Positions 31,887 through 39,053 of a DNA stretch of 64,000 bases are shown one piece after another. The notes beneath the pieces were generated by a model. The model worked only from the letters and a program-made list of their open reading frames with translations. It ran no database searches and was not told where the DNA came from. The translations under genes were made by a program, and so were the position numbers. Every line of letters begins with the position of its first letter. Position 1 is the stretch's first letter. Origin of the DNA: Clostridium sp. AM34-11AC (GTDB taxonomy: Bacteria > Bacillota > Clostridia > Lachnospirales > Lachnospiraceae). Location: the NCBI RefSeq assembly GCF_003435375.1, contig NZ_QWGL01000018.1:1-64000 (forward strand), written 5' to 3'.

Positions 31887-32762
31887 GTGGAACAAAAACG
31901 GCCGGCAGATATAATTCAGGAACTTCTGGACTACCTGTGGAACGGCCTGGGCCTGGAGGAAAAGGGCTGGAAGCGTCTGAAAAAGGGCGACTTCAAAAAG
32001 AAAATGAAAAACGGGCTGACCTATCAGATCTGGTTTGACCGGAGCCGCTACAATTACATAGACTACGAAATCGGCCATGGGAATGTGGAGGTGGGCTTCA
32101 GCTGTATCATAAAGCAGGGAGATGACTACCTCTACTCTTTCAGAATTGAACCCACAACAGGCGGTTCATTCTTTCGGATGCTGACAGAGGACCTGCGGCT
32201 GAACACCGGGCTGCTGGACACCTTTCTGCCCCTGGTCAAAGCCAACTACCTCGACTTCATCGACCGCTTCGAGGCAGACCCCGTGGAGGCATTACAGCCG
32301 GTCTGCGCCCCCTTCACCGAGGCGGAGGACTACAGCTGGTTCATCTATGTGCGGGAGCAGATGGTGGAACGGTACGGAACGGCGGAGCAGATGGAGGAGT
32401 ACCGCCGTCAGGCGGAATTGCGCGGAACGCCTGGACACAAGGCAAAGAACTGGATGGGTTCGATGTTGTTCCACCTCTCCCACGCCAATGATGTGGATCA
32501 AGCCTGGGCCTCAAGCCGCACCAGAGAGGAACTGGACCAGGTGGTGGAACCCTTTGTGCAGGCCAAGCGGCAGACAGGACAGTGGACACAGGAGGATGAG
32601 GCGGGCTATCAGCTCTACCGGCAGGAAACAGATCCGAAGAAGCGCACCTTTCGGGTATGGTATCTCATCGCCAACCCCCGCGGCCTGCCGAAAGAGTTTG
32701 TCCAGAAAGAGCTGGAGTTTCGGTGGAAACTGTTCCCAGAAAAGAAGGAGGAACCCAAATGA
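31887..32762 (+). CDS. Uncharacterised DUF4304-like protein
   Basis: A 291-aa protein starting at a GTG preceded by AGGGGG (an upstream GTG would add 3 residues). The first 110 residues (KGWKRLKKGDFKKKMKNGLTYQIWFDRSRYN then a beta-rich VEVGFSCIIKQ) recall DUF4304-like folds. The C-terminal 120 residues are helical and end EFRWKLFPEKKEEPK. Family not certain. It overlaps the next gene by 4 bp. Confidence 0.45.
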   Translation: MEQKRPADIIQELLDYLWNGLGLEEKGWKRLKKGDFKKKMKNGLTYQIWFDRSRYNYIDYEIGHGNVEVGFSCIIKQGDDYLYSFRIEPTTGGSFFRMLTEDLRLNTGLLDTFLPLVKANYLDFIDRFEADPVEALQPVCAPFTEAEDYSWFIYVREQMVERYGTAEQMEEYRRQAELRGTPGHKAKNWMGSMLFHLSHANDVDQAWASSRTREELDQVVEPFVQAKRQTGQWTQEDEAGYQLYRQETDPKKRTFRVWYLIANPRGLPKEFVQKELEFRWKLFPEKKEEPK

Positions 32763-33637
32763 GCAATAAAGCTTTCCAGCAAAATCTGGACGACAAAAAA
32801 GGCCCCCAGCCCGGAGGTCCCTATCTCATTCAGATGCTGTTCAAAGAGCCGGTAGAAATGCCGGATAAAGAAAAAATGACTGCCATAATGGAGAAGCACA
32901 TCGGATCAACAGAGTGCTTCTGTTATGATAAGAAAATGGCCGGCTTTGCCGCCCTGGATCATGTCGCGGAATTTCAGGACGGCAAGTGCCCGGTACAGCT
33001 GATGGTGATGAAATGCGACAAGTTCAAGGGCAAAGGCTTTGATGCCTTTCTGATGAGCCAGATGTGGGACTGCCAGGAGGACCGTGACCGGATCTTCCGG
33101 GAGTGCAAATATCAGGTGGTGGCCACCGATATGCTGACTGCGGCGCTTCCAGCGCTGGAGCGTGCCAACCTGGATGCCGACTTTCTGGAGGCTCTGGCAG
33201 AGCTGTACCCCACCTGTGAGGCGTTCTATTTCCAGAACTGCGGCAAGCTGTTTCTGGCAGAGGATGTGCGCTCCCATCAGATTGAGGGGCCGGATCGGTT
33301 CATCCGCTTTGGCGTCAATGTCCGTTTCTTCAACATCGAGGGCACGGAGGATATGCTCATCGACACGGTGGGCATGAGCACCCTGTTTTTGCCGGATCTC
33401 CAGTACCACTTCCACGGCATGGACCCCAACTGGGTGGTAAACCACGCCTATAATGCAGCGTCCTATATTCTGGAGCATGATAACCCCATTGAGGATGGGG
33501 AAACCATAGACGGCGTGGCGGATGGCCAGATGTGCCGGGAGATCCAGTGGAAGTGCCAATATGAAGATGCCTTGATCCAGCCGCCCAGAGGGGTGCTGGA
33601 CATCAACATGGGAAACTATGCTTCGGGAGGACGCTGA
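32759..33637 (+). CDS. DUF4261-like immunity protein
   Basis: A 292-aa protein (MSNKAFQQNLDDKKGPQPGGPYLIQMLFKEPVEMPDKEKM...). The MLF..PVEMP opening, a central HVAEFQDGKCPVQLMV and the terminal RGVLDINMGNYASGGR suggest DUF4261. A different DUF4261-like module also lies inside the giant protein. Start overlaps the previous stop (ATGA). Confidence 0.6.
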   Translation: MSNKAFQQNLDDKKGPQPGGPYLIQMLFKEPVEMPDKEKMTAIMEKHIGSTECFCYDKKMAGFAALDHVAEFQDGKCPVQLMVMKCDKFKGKGFDAFLMSQMWDCQEDRDRIFRECKYQVVATDMLTAALPALERANLDADFLEALAELYPTCEAFYFQNCGKLFLAEDVRSHQIEGPDRFIRFGVNVRFFNIEGTEDMLIDTVGMSTLFLPDLQYHFHGMDPNWVVNHAYNAASYILEHDNPIEDGETIDGVADGQMCREIQWKCQYEDALIQPPRGVLDINMGNYASGGR

Positions 33638-33778
33638 ATGAATGGCGTTGTGCTCCTGGTAGGCGGACTTCTGCTTGTGGCGGTGATCAAGCTGATTATA
33701 GATCGAAATTGGATCGGCCTGCTTCTCTGTGCTGTCGCCCTGCTTCTGGTCTTTGGGGCTGGACACCATACAAAATAG
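33638..33778 (+). CDS. 46-aa two-helix membrane protein
   Basis: A short frame starts directly after the DUF4261-like stop and encodes two hydrophobic helices (VVLLVGGLLLVAVIKLII, then WIGLLLCAVALLLVFGAG) around a charged turn DRN. It has the membrane hairpin shape of Imm17-type proteins but is shorter. It closes the immunity operon. Real translation is likely from the spacing and clean hydrophobic pattern. Confidence 0.5.
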   Translation: MNGVVLLVGGLLLVAVIKLIIDRNWIGLLLCAVALLLVFGAGHHTK

Positions 33779-33806
33779 GCCATTTTAAGAATCGAGGAGG
33801 TGAAGT

Positions 33807-34769
33807 ATGCAGAATTCAACAAATATGCGGATACTGGAATTACTCCGGTTTCTCTATGAGCGGACCGATGAAAACCATCCCGCCACAGTATCTGACATCA
33901 TTGCCCATCTGAATGGAAAAGGAATTCAGGCAGTGCGGCAGACTGTTTACGCAGATACCAATGCGCTGATCGATGCGGGGATTGATATTGTGGTGGTTAA
34001 GAGTACCCAAAACCAATATTTTATGGGAAACCGCCTGTTTGAGTATCCAGAACTGAAAATGCTGACAGACGCAGTAGCATCCTCGAAGATCATTTCTGCC
34101 AAGAAGTCTGAGGAGCTGGTGCAGAAATTATGCCGTCTGACCAGTCTACATCAGGCAAAGCAGCTTCAAAAATTTGCTGCTTTATCCAGCCGTGTCAAAC
34201 CGCATAATGAAAAGGTTTACTACATCATTGACAATATCCAAACAGCGATTGGAAACCATCAGCAAATTCGGTTCCAATACTATGAATATACTCAAGAAAA
34301 AAAGAAAATCTTAAAGCATGATGGATATTATTATGTCGTAAATCCTTATGCGCTTGAATGGAAAAATGACCATTACTATTTGATTGGATTTTCTCTGAAG
34401 CATCAGAAAATTGCTCACTTCCGTGTAGATCGGCTAACAAGTGTAGAAAATCTGGAAACTTACTTTATGCCGATAGAGGGATTTGATGTAGCCTCCTATA
34501 CAAATAAAATGGTTGATATGTTTACATCGGAGTCATCGAAGGAAGTAACCCTTCTATGTGAAAACGAATTGATGAGAGTAATCATAGATCATTATGGAGA
34601 AGATGCTGCTGTTGATAGGTATGATGATACACACTTCACAGCCAAAATTGAAGTGAACCCCAGTGGAACTTTTTATGGCTGGATATTCAAATTCAAAGGG
34701 AAAATAAAAATTCTCTCTCCCAAAGAGTGCATTACGGAAATGCAGCAAATCGCTCAGGAATTTATATAG
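33807..34769 (+). CDS. WYL-domain transcriptional regulator
   Basis: A 320-aa protein with an N-terminal winged helix (residues 5-75: MRILELLRFLYERTDENHPATVSDIIAHL...RQTVYADTNALIDAG) and a WYL-type ligand domain from about 140 (RFQYYEYTQEKK...YVVNPYALEWKNDHYYLIGF). WYL regulators often control defence or mobile-element genes and sense nucleic acids or nucleotides. It lies 28 bp after the last immunity gene behind GAGGAGGTG and could be co-transcribed with it. Its base composition is more AT-rich than the operon. Confidence 0.85.
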   Translation: MQNSTNMRILELLRFLYERTDENHPATVSDIIAHLNGKGIQAVRQTVYADTNALIDAGIDIVVVKSTQNQYFMGNRLFEYPELKMLTDAVASSKIISAKKSEELVQKLCRLTSLHQAKQLQKFAALSSRVKPHNEKVYYIIDNIQTAIGNHQQIRFQYYEYTQEKKKILKHDGYYYVVNPYALEWKNDHYYLIGFSLKHQKIAHFRVDRLTSVENLETYFMPIEGFDVASYTNKMVDMFTSESSKEVTLLCENELMRVIIDHYGEDAAVDRYDDTHFTAKIEVNPSGTFYGWIFKFKGKIKILSPKECITEMQQIAQEFI

Positions 34770-34772
34770 CGC

Positions 34773-34806
34773 AAAAGAGGTGTTATTGATTTTTAACACC
34801 TCTTTT
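34773..34806 (+). terminator. Terminator after the WYL gene
   Basis: A 13-bp perfect stem (AAAAGAGGTGTTA / TAACACCTCTTTT) with an 8-base loop, whose distal arm ends in TTTT, starts 3 bp after the WYL stop. Confidence 0.8.
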
Positions 34807-34824
34807 CAAATGAAATTTTTATCC

Positions 34825-34853
34825 TTGAAGTGAACAGATGTTCGATATACAAT
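34825..34853 (+). promoter_or_regulatory. Promoter of the xre-immA operon
   Basis: TTGAAG and TACAAT are spaced by 17 bp. The spacer contains GAACAGATGTTCG, made of the same half-sites as the palindrome 12 bp downstream, so the regulator could block polymerase here. Confidence 0.6.
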
Positions 34854-34864
34854 ATAAGCAAGAT

Positions 34865-34882
34865 GTTCGCAGTTCGTCGAAC
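34865..34882. promoter_or_regulatory. Operator, copy 1 (GTTCG-N8-CGAAC)
   Basis: An 18-bp imperfect palindrome (GTTCGCAGTTCGTCGAAC) lies just before the xre ribosome binding site. The same outer half-sites with the same spacing recur at 35,967-35,984. That makes it the likely binding site of the XRE protein. Confidence 0.65.
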
Positions 34883-34900
34883 AAATGAGAGGTGAATGCT

Positions 34901-35269
34901 GTGGGCAATATAACTTTTGGATCATTTATAGCCGAGAAACGCAAGGCGCACAAATTCAATTTACGCGATACAGCCAAGCATTTGAATATTGCTTACGGTT
35001 ATCTGTGTGATATTGAGCAAAGCCGCCGTCCTGCACCCAATGGAGATTTTGTGGAACGCATCTCTGCCTTTCTGAATTTGGATAAATCAGAACATGAGTT
35101 GCTTTTGGATCTGGCTGCAAAATCACGCAATACAGTATCTGCTGATTTGCCAGACTATATCATGGAAAAAGATATTGTTCGGGCAGCCTTGCGTGTGGCA
35201 AAAGAAGTAGATGCTACCGATGAAGAATGGCAGACATTTATGAAAATGCTAAAGGAGCGTAAACGATAG
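34901..35269 (+). CDS. ImmR-like XRE repressor
   Basis: A 122-aa protein with an N-terminal HTH (FGSFIAEKRKAHKFNLRDTAKHLNIAYGYLCDIEQSRRPAPNGDFVERISAFLNL) and a helical C-terminus. GTG at 34,901 is chosen because GAGAGG sits 8 bp before it. It is paired with an ImmA/IrrE protease gene 11 bp downstream, the arrangement of ImmR-ImmA in ICEBs1, where the repressor keeps the element quiescent and the protease removes it. Operators flank the pair. Confidence 0.8.
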   Translation: MGNITFGSFIAEKRKAHKFNLRDTAKHLNIAYGYLCDIEQSRRPAPNGDFVERISAFLNLDKSEHELLLDLAAKSRNTVSADLPDYIMEKDIVRAALRVAKEVDATDEEWQTFMKMLKERKR

Positions 35270-35280
35270 GGGGGAGAGCT

Positions 35281-35895
35281 TTGTCAATTCCACAAATCCG
35301 TACAGAAGCAATCGAGGCAGTAGGGCGAAAAATCCTGATGGAATATGATCCCTCTCTGCTATCCGGGCAACCATGTCCTGTGCCAATCGAAACCATTATC
35401 GAGACAAAGTTTGATCTAATCCTGGAGTTTCATACACTAAGAAAAAACCCCAAGATATTAGGGGAAACAATTTTCGATGACGGTGCTGTTGTCTTATATG
35501 ACCAGATACAGAGACAGTATCGAATGATTGCAGTAAGAGCCGGTACAATCTTAATTGATGAACGGCTTTGTGATCCGTCAAAATTAGGGCGGCTCCGTTT
35601 TACCTGTGCCCATGAGCTGGCTCATTGGGTACTACATAAGAAGTTGTACTCCGGTACTGGAGATGTTGCTGCTTATAACGGAAATGTTTCTTCCGACGAA
35701 AGTCATGGCATAATTGAGCGTCAGGCGGATACTCTGGCTTCTGCTCTGCTGATGCCTTTACCGCAGATCAAAAAATGTTTTTACCGGCTTAAAATAGGCC
35801 GGACAGATGAACAGCTCATTGCTGAAATGGCAAATATTTTTGAGGTTTCCAAGCAAGCAATGCAGATTCGTCTAAAATCCAGAAACCTGATATAA
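35281..35895 (+). CDS. immA: ImmA/IrrE-family metallopeptidase
   Basis: A 204-aa protein with the zinc-protease motif His111-Glu-Leu-Ala-His115 (CAHELAHWVLH) and a downstream ERQADTLASALLMP helix supplying a third ligand. It starts at TTG after GGGGGGAG. In ICEBs1-like systems such a protease cleaves the partner XRE repressor, linking a host signal to excision. That role is inferred from pairing here. Confidence 0.88.
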   Translation: MSIPQIRTEAIEAVGRKILMEYDPSLLSGQPCPVPIETIIETKFDLILEFHTLRKNPKILGETIFDDGAVVLYDQIQRQYRMIAVRAGTILIDERLCDPSKLGRLRFTCAHELAHWVLHKKLYSGTGDVAAYNGNVSSDESHGIIERQADTLASALLMPLPQIKKCFYRLKIGRTDEQLIAEMANIFEVSKQAMQIRLKSRNLI

Positions 35896-35966
35896 CCAAA
35901 TGGGGGAATAGAGAGAGGCACTGCCCTCTCTCACGCTCCTCTGCTATGCTATTTTGTACCTAATAT

Positions 35967-35984
35967 GTTCGCAATATTGCGAAC
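35967..35984. promoter_or_regulatory. Operator, copy 2 (perfect 18-bp palindrome)
   Basis: GTTCGCAATATTGCGAAC is a perfect palindrome just upstream of the AAGGAGGG site of the sigma-like gene at 36,000. It shares half-sites and spacing with the copy before xre. This places the downstream gene under the same repressor. Confidence 0.75.
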
Positions 35985-35999
35985 AAGGAGGGATGTTCT

Positions 36000-36536
36000 A
36001 TGAGAAAAGAAAGCACAACAATCCAAAAATGTAACAGCAGGCTAACAGCTTTGGGGCTTAACAGCGACGCTGCGTTTCATAGAAGTAAGCTGATTCTAAA
36101 GATTTACCGTGATGTAGTCTGGGTTCTGAGTGAACGGGCAGAAGAATTACAAGAAACTGCTTGGATTATGGGAGAACAAGATATAGAGTCTGGCCTCTGC
36201 TATCTTGAAAATTTTGCACCAGATATTGAACTGCAAGCCTTTGAAGAAAAAGTTTGCTGCCTTGTTCAAAATCAAATGCTGGTCAATATTATTGACCGTG
36301 CACTCCTTCGTCTGAAACGGTATCCGGATCGAGGAGAACTTTACTATGAAATTTTGACTAAGCAATTTATCTATCGGTTCAACAGTACAGAGAAAGAATT
36401 GCTGGAAGAACTAAATATAGAGCGCAGTGTCTTTTATGACCGAAAACGAGAAGCCATCTATTTATTTTCTGTTTGCTTGTTTGGATATTCTATTCCAGAA
36501 GTCCTGGAGGAGCTGCCCCGACTAAATCCCGACTAA
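36000..36536 (+). CDS. Sigma-region-4/ArpU-like regulator
   Basis: A 178-aa helical protein. The C-terminal FNSTEKELLEELNIERSVFYDRKREAIYLFSVCLFG resembles the region-4-like HTH of phage and ICE late regulators (ArpU-type). The N-terminal part is helical with no known domain. The perfect operator palindrome lies 16 bp upstream, so it is the likely target of the XRE/ImmA switch and may activate later ICE genes. The 3' end of the gene runs into a tandem repeat. Confidence 0.6.
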   Translation: MRKESTTIQKCNSRLTALGLNSDAAFHRSKLILKIYRDVVWVLSERAEELQETAWIMGEQDIESGLCYLENFAPDIELQAFEEKVCCLVQNQMLVNIIDRALLRLKRYPDRGELYYEILTKQFIYRFNSTEKELLEELNIERSVFYDRKREAIYLFSVCLFGYSIPEVLEELPRLNPD

Positions 36537-36560
36537 ATCCCGACAAATCCCCGACCTAAT
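36517..36560 (+). repeat. Iteron-like tandem repeat, CCCGACTAAAT
   Basis: Two exact 11-bp copies of CCCGACTAAAT are followed by CCCGACAAAT and CCCCGACCTAAT, with degraded TCCGAC words to 36,595. The array covers the last codons of the sigma-like gene. It could be a protein binding array; no known system is recognised. Confidence 0.6.
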
Positions 36561-36641
36561 CCCTACTCCCTTCCGACTTCCGACCTGCTATACTTGTTAT
36601 AGTGGCAGGAATGCGCTAAATTGAATACTTTTCTACATAAG

Positions 36642-36666
36642 GCCCGGCATTAACCGGGCTTTTTTC
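36642..36666 (+). terminator. Terminator after the sigma-like gene
   Basis: GCCCGG / CCGGGC stem, CATTAA loop, followed by TTTTTTC. Confidence 0.8.
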
Positions 36667-36696
36667 ATTCCTGCTGCAATATGGCGGCAGGAACAT

Positions 36697-36727
36697 GGCT
36701 GGAGGTGAAAACACTTCCGGCCTTTTT
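36697..36727 (+). terminator. Second terminator-like hairpin
   Basis: An 11-bp stem GGCTGGAGGTG / CACTTCCGGCC (two wobble pairs), AAAA loop, then TTTTT. It lies 30 bp after the first terminator and upstream of the sigma-factor-like gene. Confidence 0.6.
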
Positions 36728-36836
36728 CTTTGCCCGGTATTAGGAGGCCGGTATGCGCTGGGAGGCGTACATAGCAAAATATCCATGACACCGTTCAAAT
36801 TCGCTGACTACCAAGAATTTGAACGGAGGAAAGGAT

Positions 36837-37385
36837 ATGACGAGAGTATTCATTTGGAAAAATAACAGCCCACAGGAATGGGAGGAAATCAGTTTTTCAG
36901 CGTTCAGTAAGGCACGCCGCAATGGTTGCTTTACTGGGCGCTTTTTTGTTGAAACAGTCAAAATGTTCCGTGATGAAGATGACCGCATTATCATGGAATG
37001 TTCTCGCAAAGATTTTGAAAAATACCAACAGGAGGACCGCCACAGCCGCTATCTCCAGGAACATGAGAAAAGTCGCTCTATATTCCCGGCTTCTCATGTG
37101 GGAGATCGTGACGGCACAGAGGAAGGTTATCAGGATACAGATTTGTTTGTGGATGAATCTGTTGATACTGCGGAACAAGCTATTCAGAATTTACTTCTTG
37201 AGGATTTACACCAAGCTCTATTGAAACTGAGTCCGGCAGAACGAGATTTTATATTGTCCTATTATGAAATGAAAATACCAAATGCAACTTGTTTAGCCCA
37301 ACGATATGGTATTACTCGGCAAGCCGCAGATAAGCGATTGAAAAAAATTGAAGAAAAAATAAAAAAGTTGGTTGCGATTTTCTAA
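36837..37385 (+). CDS. RNA polymerase sigma factor-like protein
   Basis: A 182-aa protein. The C-terminal 60 residues form a region-4-type HTH (LLKLSPAERDFILSYYEMKIPNATCLAQRYGITRQAADKRLKKIEEKIKKLV). The N-terminal half is charged (FIWKNNSPQEWEEISFSAFSKARRNGCFTGRFF). The ATG at 36,837 follows GGAGGAAAGG; an upstream frame adds 6 residues. Such small sigma-like proteins precede the recombination genes of Tn916/Tn1549-like ICEs and probably control them. Confidence 0.75.
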   Translation: MTRVFIWKNNSPQEWEEISFSAFSKARRNGCFTGRFFVETVKMFRDEDDRIIMECSRKDFEKYQQEDRHSRYLQEHEKSRSIFPASHVGDRDGTEEGYQDTDLFVDESVDTAEQAIQNLLLEDLHQALLKLSPAERDFILSYYEMKIPNATCLAQRYGITRQAADKRLKKIEEKIKKLVAIF

Positions 37386-37429
37386 AAAAGTGGCAGTAGC
37401 AAGTGAGAGGGAAATCCTTTCACTTGCAC

Positions 37430-37838
37430 CTTGACAACCTCATATACGAATCATTAAGTTTGATCCTCTTTGGGCGTAATAGCCGCTACATCAGCGGTAT
37501 ATTTTCTGAGAGCTGCCACTCGCATAACAGGCCAACCCATTTTTGCTGTATAGATGAGTTTTCGGTTTATCAGAAATATATCAGGCTGGAATACATCGGA
37601 TGGCATCCGGTCATGGCATAACAAGGAGGAAAGCTCTCTTACAGCCATAGTCCGAGCGTGATAATAACCGTCGCAGGCCATGGGTAAGACCAAACGAAGT
37701 GGAGGTGAAACTCCTGAGAAGCAGGCCAGCCACCTGCGGCTTAATGATTACCCAAATCCCTGGGGTGTCGTGGACAAGTAAGGGATAAAACAGGCGCTAA
37801 ATTGAAGGAGACTCTGTAATTTGCAGAGCCTCCTTCTT
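37430..37838 (+). ncRNA. Candidate structured RNA upstream of mazF
   Basis: A gene-free stretch of about 400 bp begins at a TTGACA box (37,432) and ends in a Rho-independent terminator (GGAG-A-CTCTG / CAGAG-C-CTCC, then TTCTT, about 37,807-37,836). Hairpins are visible: CCGCT/AGCGG at 37,483-37,497; CGGAT/ATCCG at 37,597-37,609; GGAG/CTCC at 37,701-37,714; GCAGG/CCTGC at 37,721-37,737. The last two are enclosed by GGGTAA (37,682) and TTACCC (37,748). No known RNA family is recognised. A short minus-strand frame (37,454-37,693) is an alternative reading. Confidence 0.4.
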
Positions 37839-37872
37839 ACATAATCAAATCTCAAAACATAGGAGGATGAAC

Positions 37873-38253
37873 ATGAAAGAAGATTGGATTTATAAGCGTG
37901 GGGATTTATATTATGCCAATTTGAACCCTTATTTTGGATCAGAGCAAGGCGGCACCCGTCCTGTCCTGGTTCTTCAAAACAATGTGGGGAATTTTTTCTG
38001 CCCCACTTTGATCGTAGCTCCACTCACCAGTAAATGGATTAAGAAAAAGGAGCTGCCCACACACTATGCACTGGAGAGCGTTCCAGAGCTTGGACTGAAA
38101 TCTGTTGTTCTGCTGGAGCAAATTAAAACGATTGATAAAAGGCGTGTTTTATCGTACATTGGGCGCGTATCTCGCGAAGAAATGAGAGCGATTGATGATG
38201 CTCTGCAAGTTAGTTTAGATATTCATATTCCGGAGGAAATGGAGGCTCCGTAA
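37873..38253 (+). CDS. mazF: MazF/PemK-family toxin (no MazE partner seen)
   Basis: A 126-aa protein with the MazF/PemK endoribonuclease signatures: RGDLYYANLNPYFGSEQGGTRPVLVLQNN at the N-terminus, then CPTLIVAPLTS, and LEQIKTIDKRRVLSYIGRVSREEM. AGGAGG is 6 bp before the ATG at 37,873. Canonical mazEF puts the antitoxin gene immediately upstream, but no protein gene is there. The HTH gene 30 bp downstream or the RNA-like region upstream might fill the role; this is inference. Confidence 0.85.
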   Translation: MKEDWIYKRGDLYYANLNPYFGSEQGGTRPVLVLQNNVGNFFCPTLIVAPLTSKWIKKKELPTHYALESVPELGLKSVVLLEQIKTIDKRRVLSYIGRVSREEMRAIDDALQVSLDIHIPEEMEAP

Positions 38254-38283
38254 GGCCACTTACCGGATAAAGGAGGCGTTTTT

Positions 38284-38511
38284 ATGTTTGAAGCAAGAAT
38301 TGCGGAATTGAACCGCTTTAATGAACAAAATCCTGTCAGCTATGACAAAAGAACCTATACGGTCGATGAGATTCAGGACATTTTGGGTATCAGTCGTCCC
38401 ACAGCATATAATCTGGTAAAACAGGGTGTATTCCACAGCGTCAGAGTCGGCGGTCATATCCGCATTTCCAAAAAGAGCTTTGATGACTGGCTGGATCACG
38501 CAGATGAATGA
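38284..38511 (+). CDS. Excisionase-type HTH protein
   Basis: A 75-aa protein with an HTH_17/excisionase fold (KRTYTVDEIQDILGISRPTAYNLVKQGVFHSVRVGGHIRISKKSFDDWLDH). AAGGAGG precedes the start. Proteins of this size near an integrase usually are recombination directionality factors or small regulators. It could also be the antidote or regulator for MazF, given its position. It is closed by a terminator. Confidence 0.75.
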   Translation: MFEARIAELNRFNEQNPVSYDKRTYTVDEIQDILGISRPTAYNLVKQGVFHSVRVGGHIRISKKSFDDWLDHADE

Positions 38512-38517
38512 TTTGTC

Positions 38518-38557
38518 AAGGATGCCGATCTCCAAATCGACATCCTTAACTTTTTTT
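38518..38557 (+). terminator. Terminator after the excisionase-type gene
   Basis: AAGGATG...CATCCTT stem with an inner CGAT/ATCG pair and a CTCCAA loop, followed within 3 bp by TTTTTTT. Confidence 0.8.
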
Positions 38558-38615
38558 CTGCTTTCTCTTACAATGAGGCCATAGCAAGAAAAACTTTATA
38601 GAGGAGGCAAAAGCC

Positions 38616-39053
38616 ATGCAAAAACAAAGAGTAAAGACCAGTATGTCTGTACCAGAGATGGGCAAAATGCTTGGGCTTGGTAAAGTAGAATCCTACTGGT
38701 TGGTTAAAAAGAACTATTTCAAAACAATTCAAGTGGCCGGACGAATGAGAGTTATGCTGGATAGCTTTGAAGATTGGTATGCCGGCCAGTTCCACTATAA
38801 AAAAGTGGATGGTACACCGCCCGGAGAGAAATGGAGGCATACTACGATGTCAGTTCCGGAAATGGCGGATCTTTTGGGGCTGAAATCTGGCACAGCTTAT
38901 GACCTTGTTAAAAGGGGCTATTTTGAGACGACCTTGATTGATCGAAGAATTCGTATCATTACCAGCAGTTTTGAAGCCTGGTATCAAAAGCAAACTCATT
39001 ATGTGAAAATCTCAGAAAGGAGCAATGAAAATGGCATCTATCGTGAAGCGTAA
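38616..39053 (+). CDS. xis: Tandem-HTH excisionase-like protein
   Basis: A 145-aa protein made of two similar HTH_17-type units: TSMSVPEMGKMLGLGKVESYWLVKKNYFKTIQVAGRMRVMLDSFEDWYAGQFHYKK (residues 8-64) and TTMSVPEMADLLGLKSGTAYDLVKRGYFETTLIDRRIRIITSSFEAWYQKQTHYVK (about 75-130). The doubled domain implies binding to paired sites. It overlaps the integrase start by about 23 bp, so it is the best candidate for the Xis that directs excision. Confidence 0.75.
   Translation: MQKQRVKTSMSVPEMGKMLGLGKVESYWLVKKNYFKTIQVAGRMRVMLDSFEDWYAGQFHYKKVDGTPPGEKWRHTTMSVPEMADLLGLKSGTAYDLVKRGYFETTLIDRRIRIITSSFEAWYQKQTHYVKISERSNENGIYREA

Noticed and set aside
37454..37693. 79-codon minus-strand frame inside the RNA candidate
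   Set aside because: No good ribosome binding site and it conflicts with the plus-strand hairpins and terminator; kept only as an alternative.
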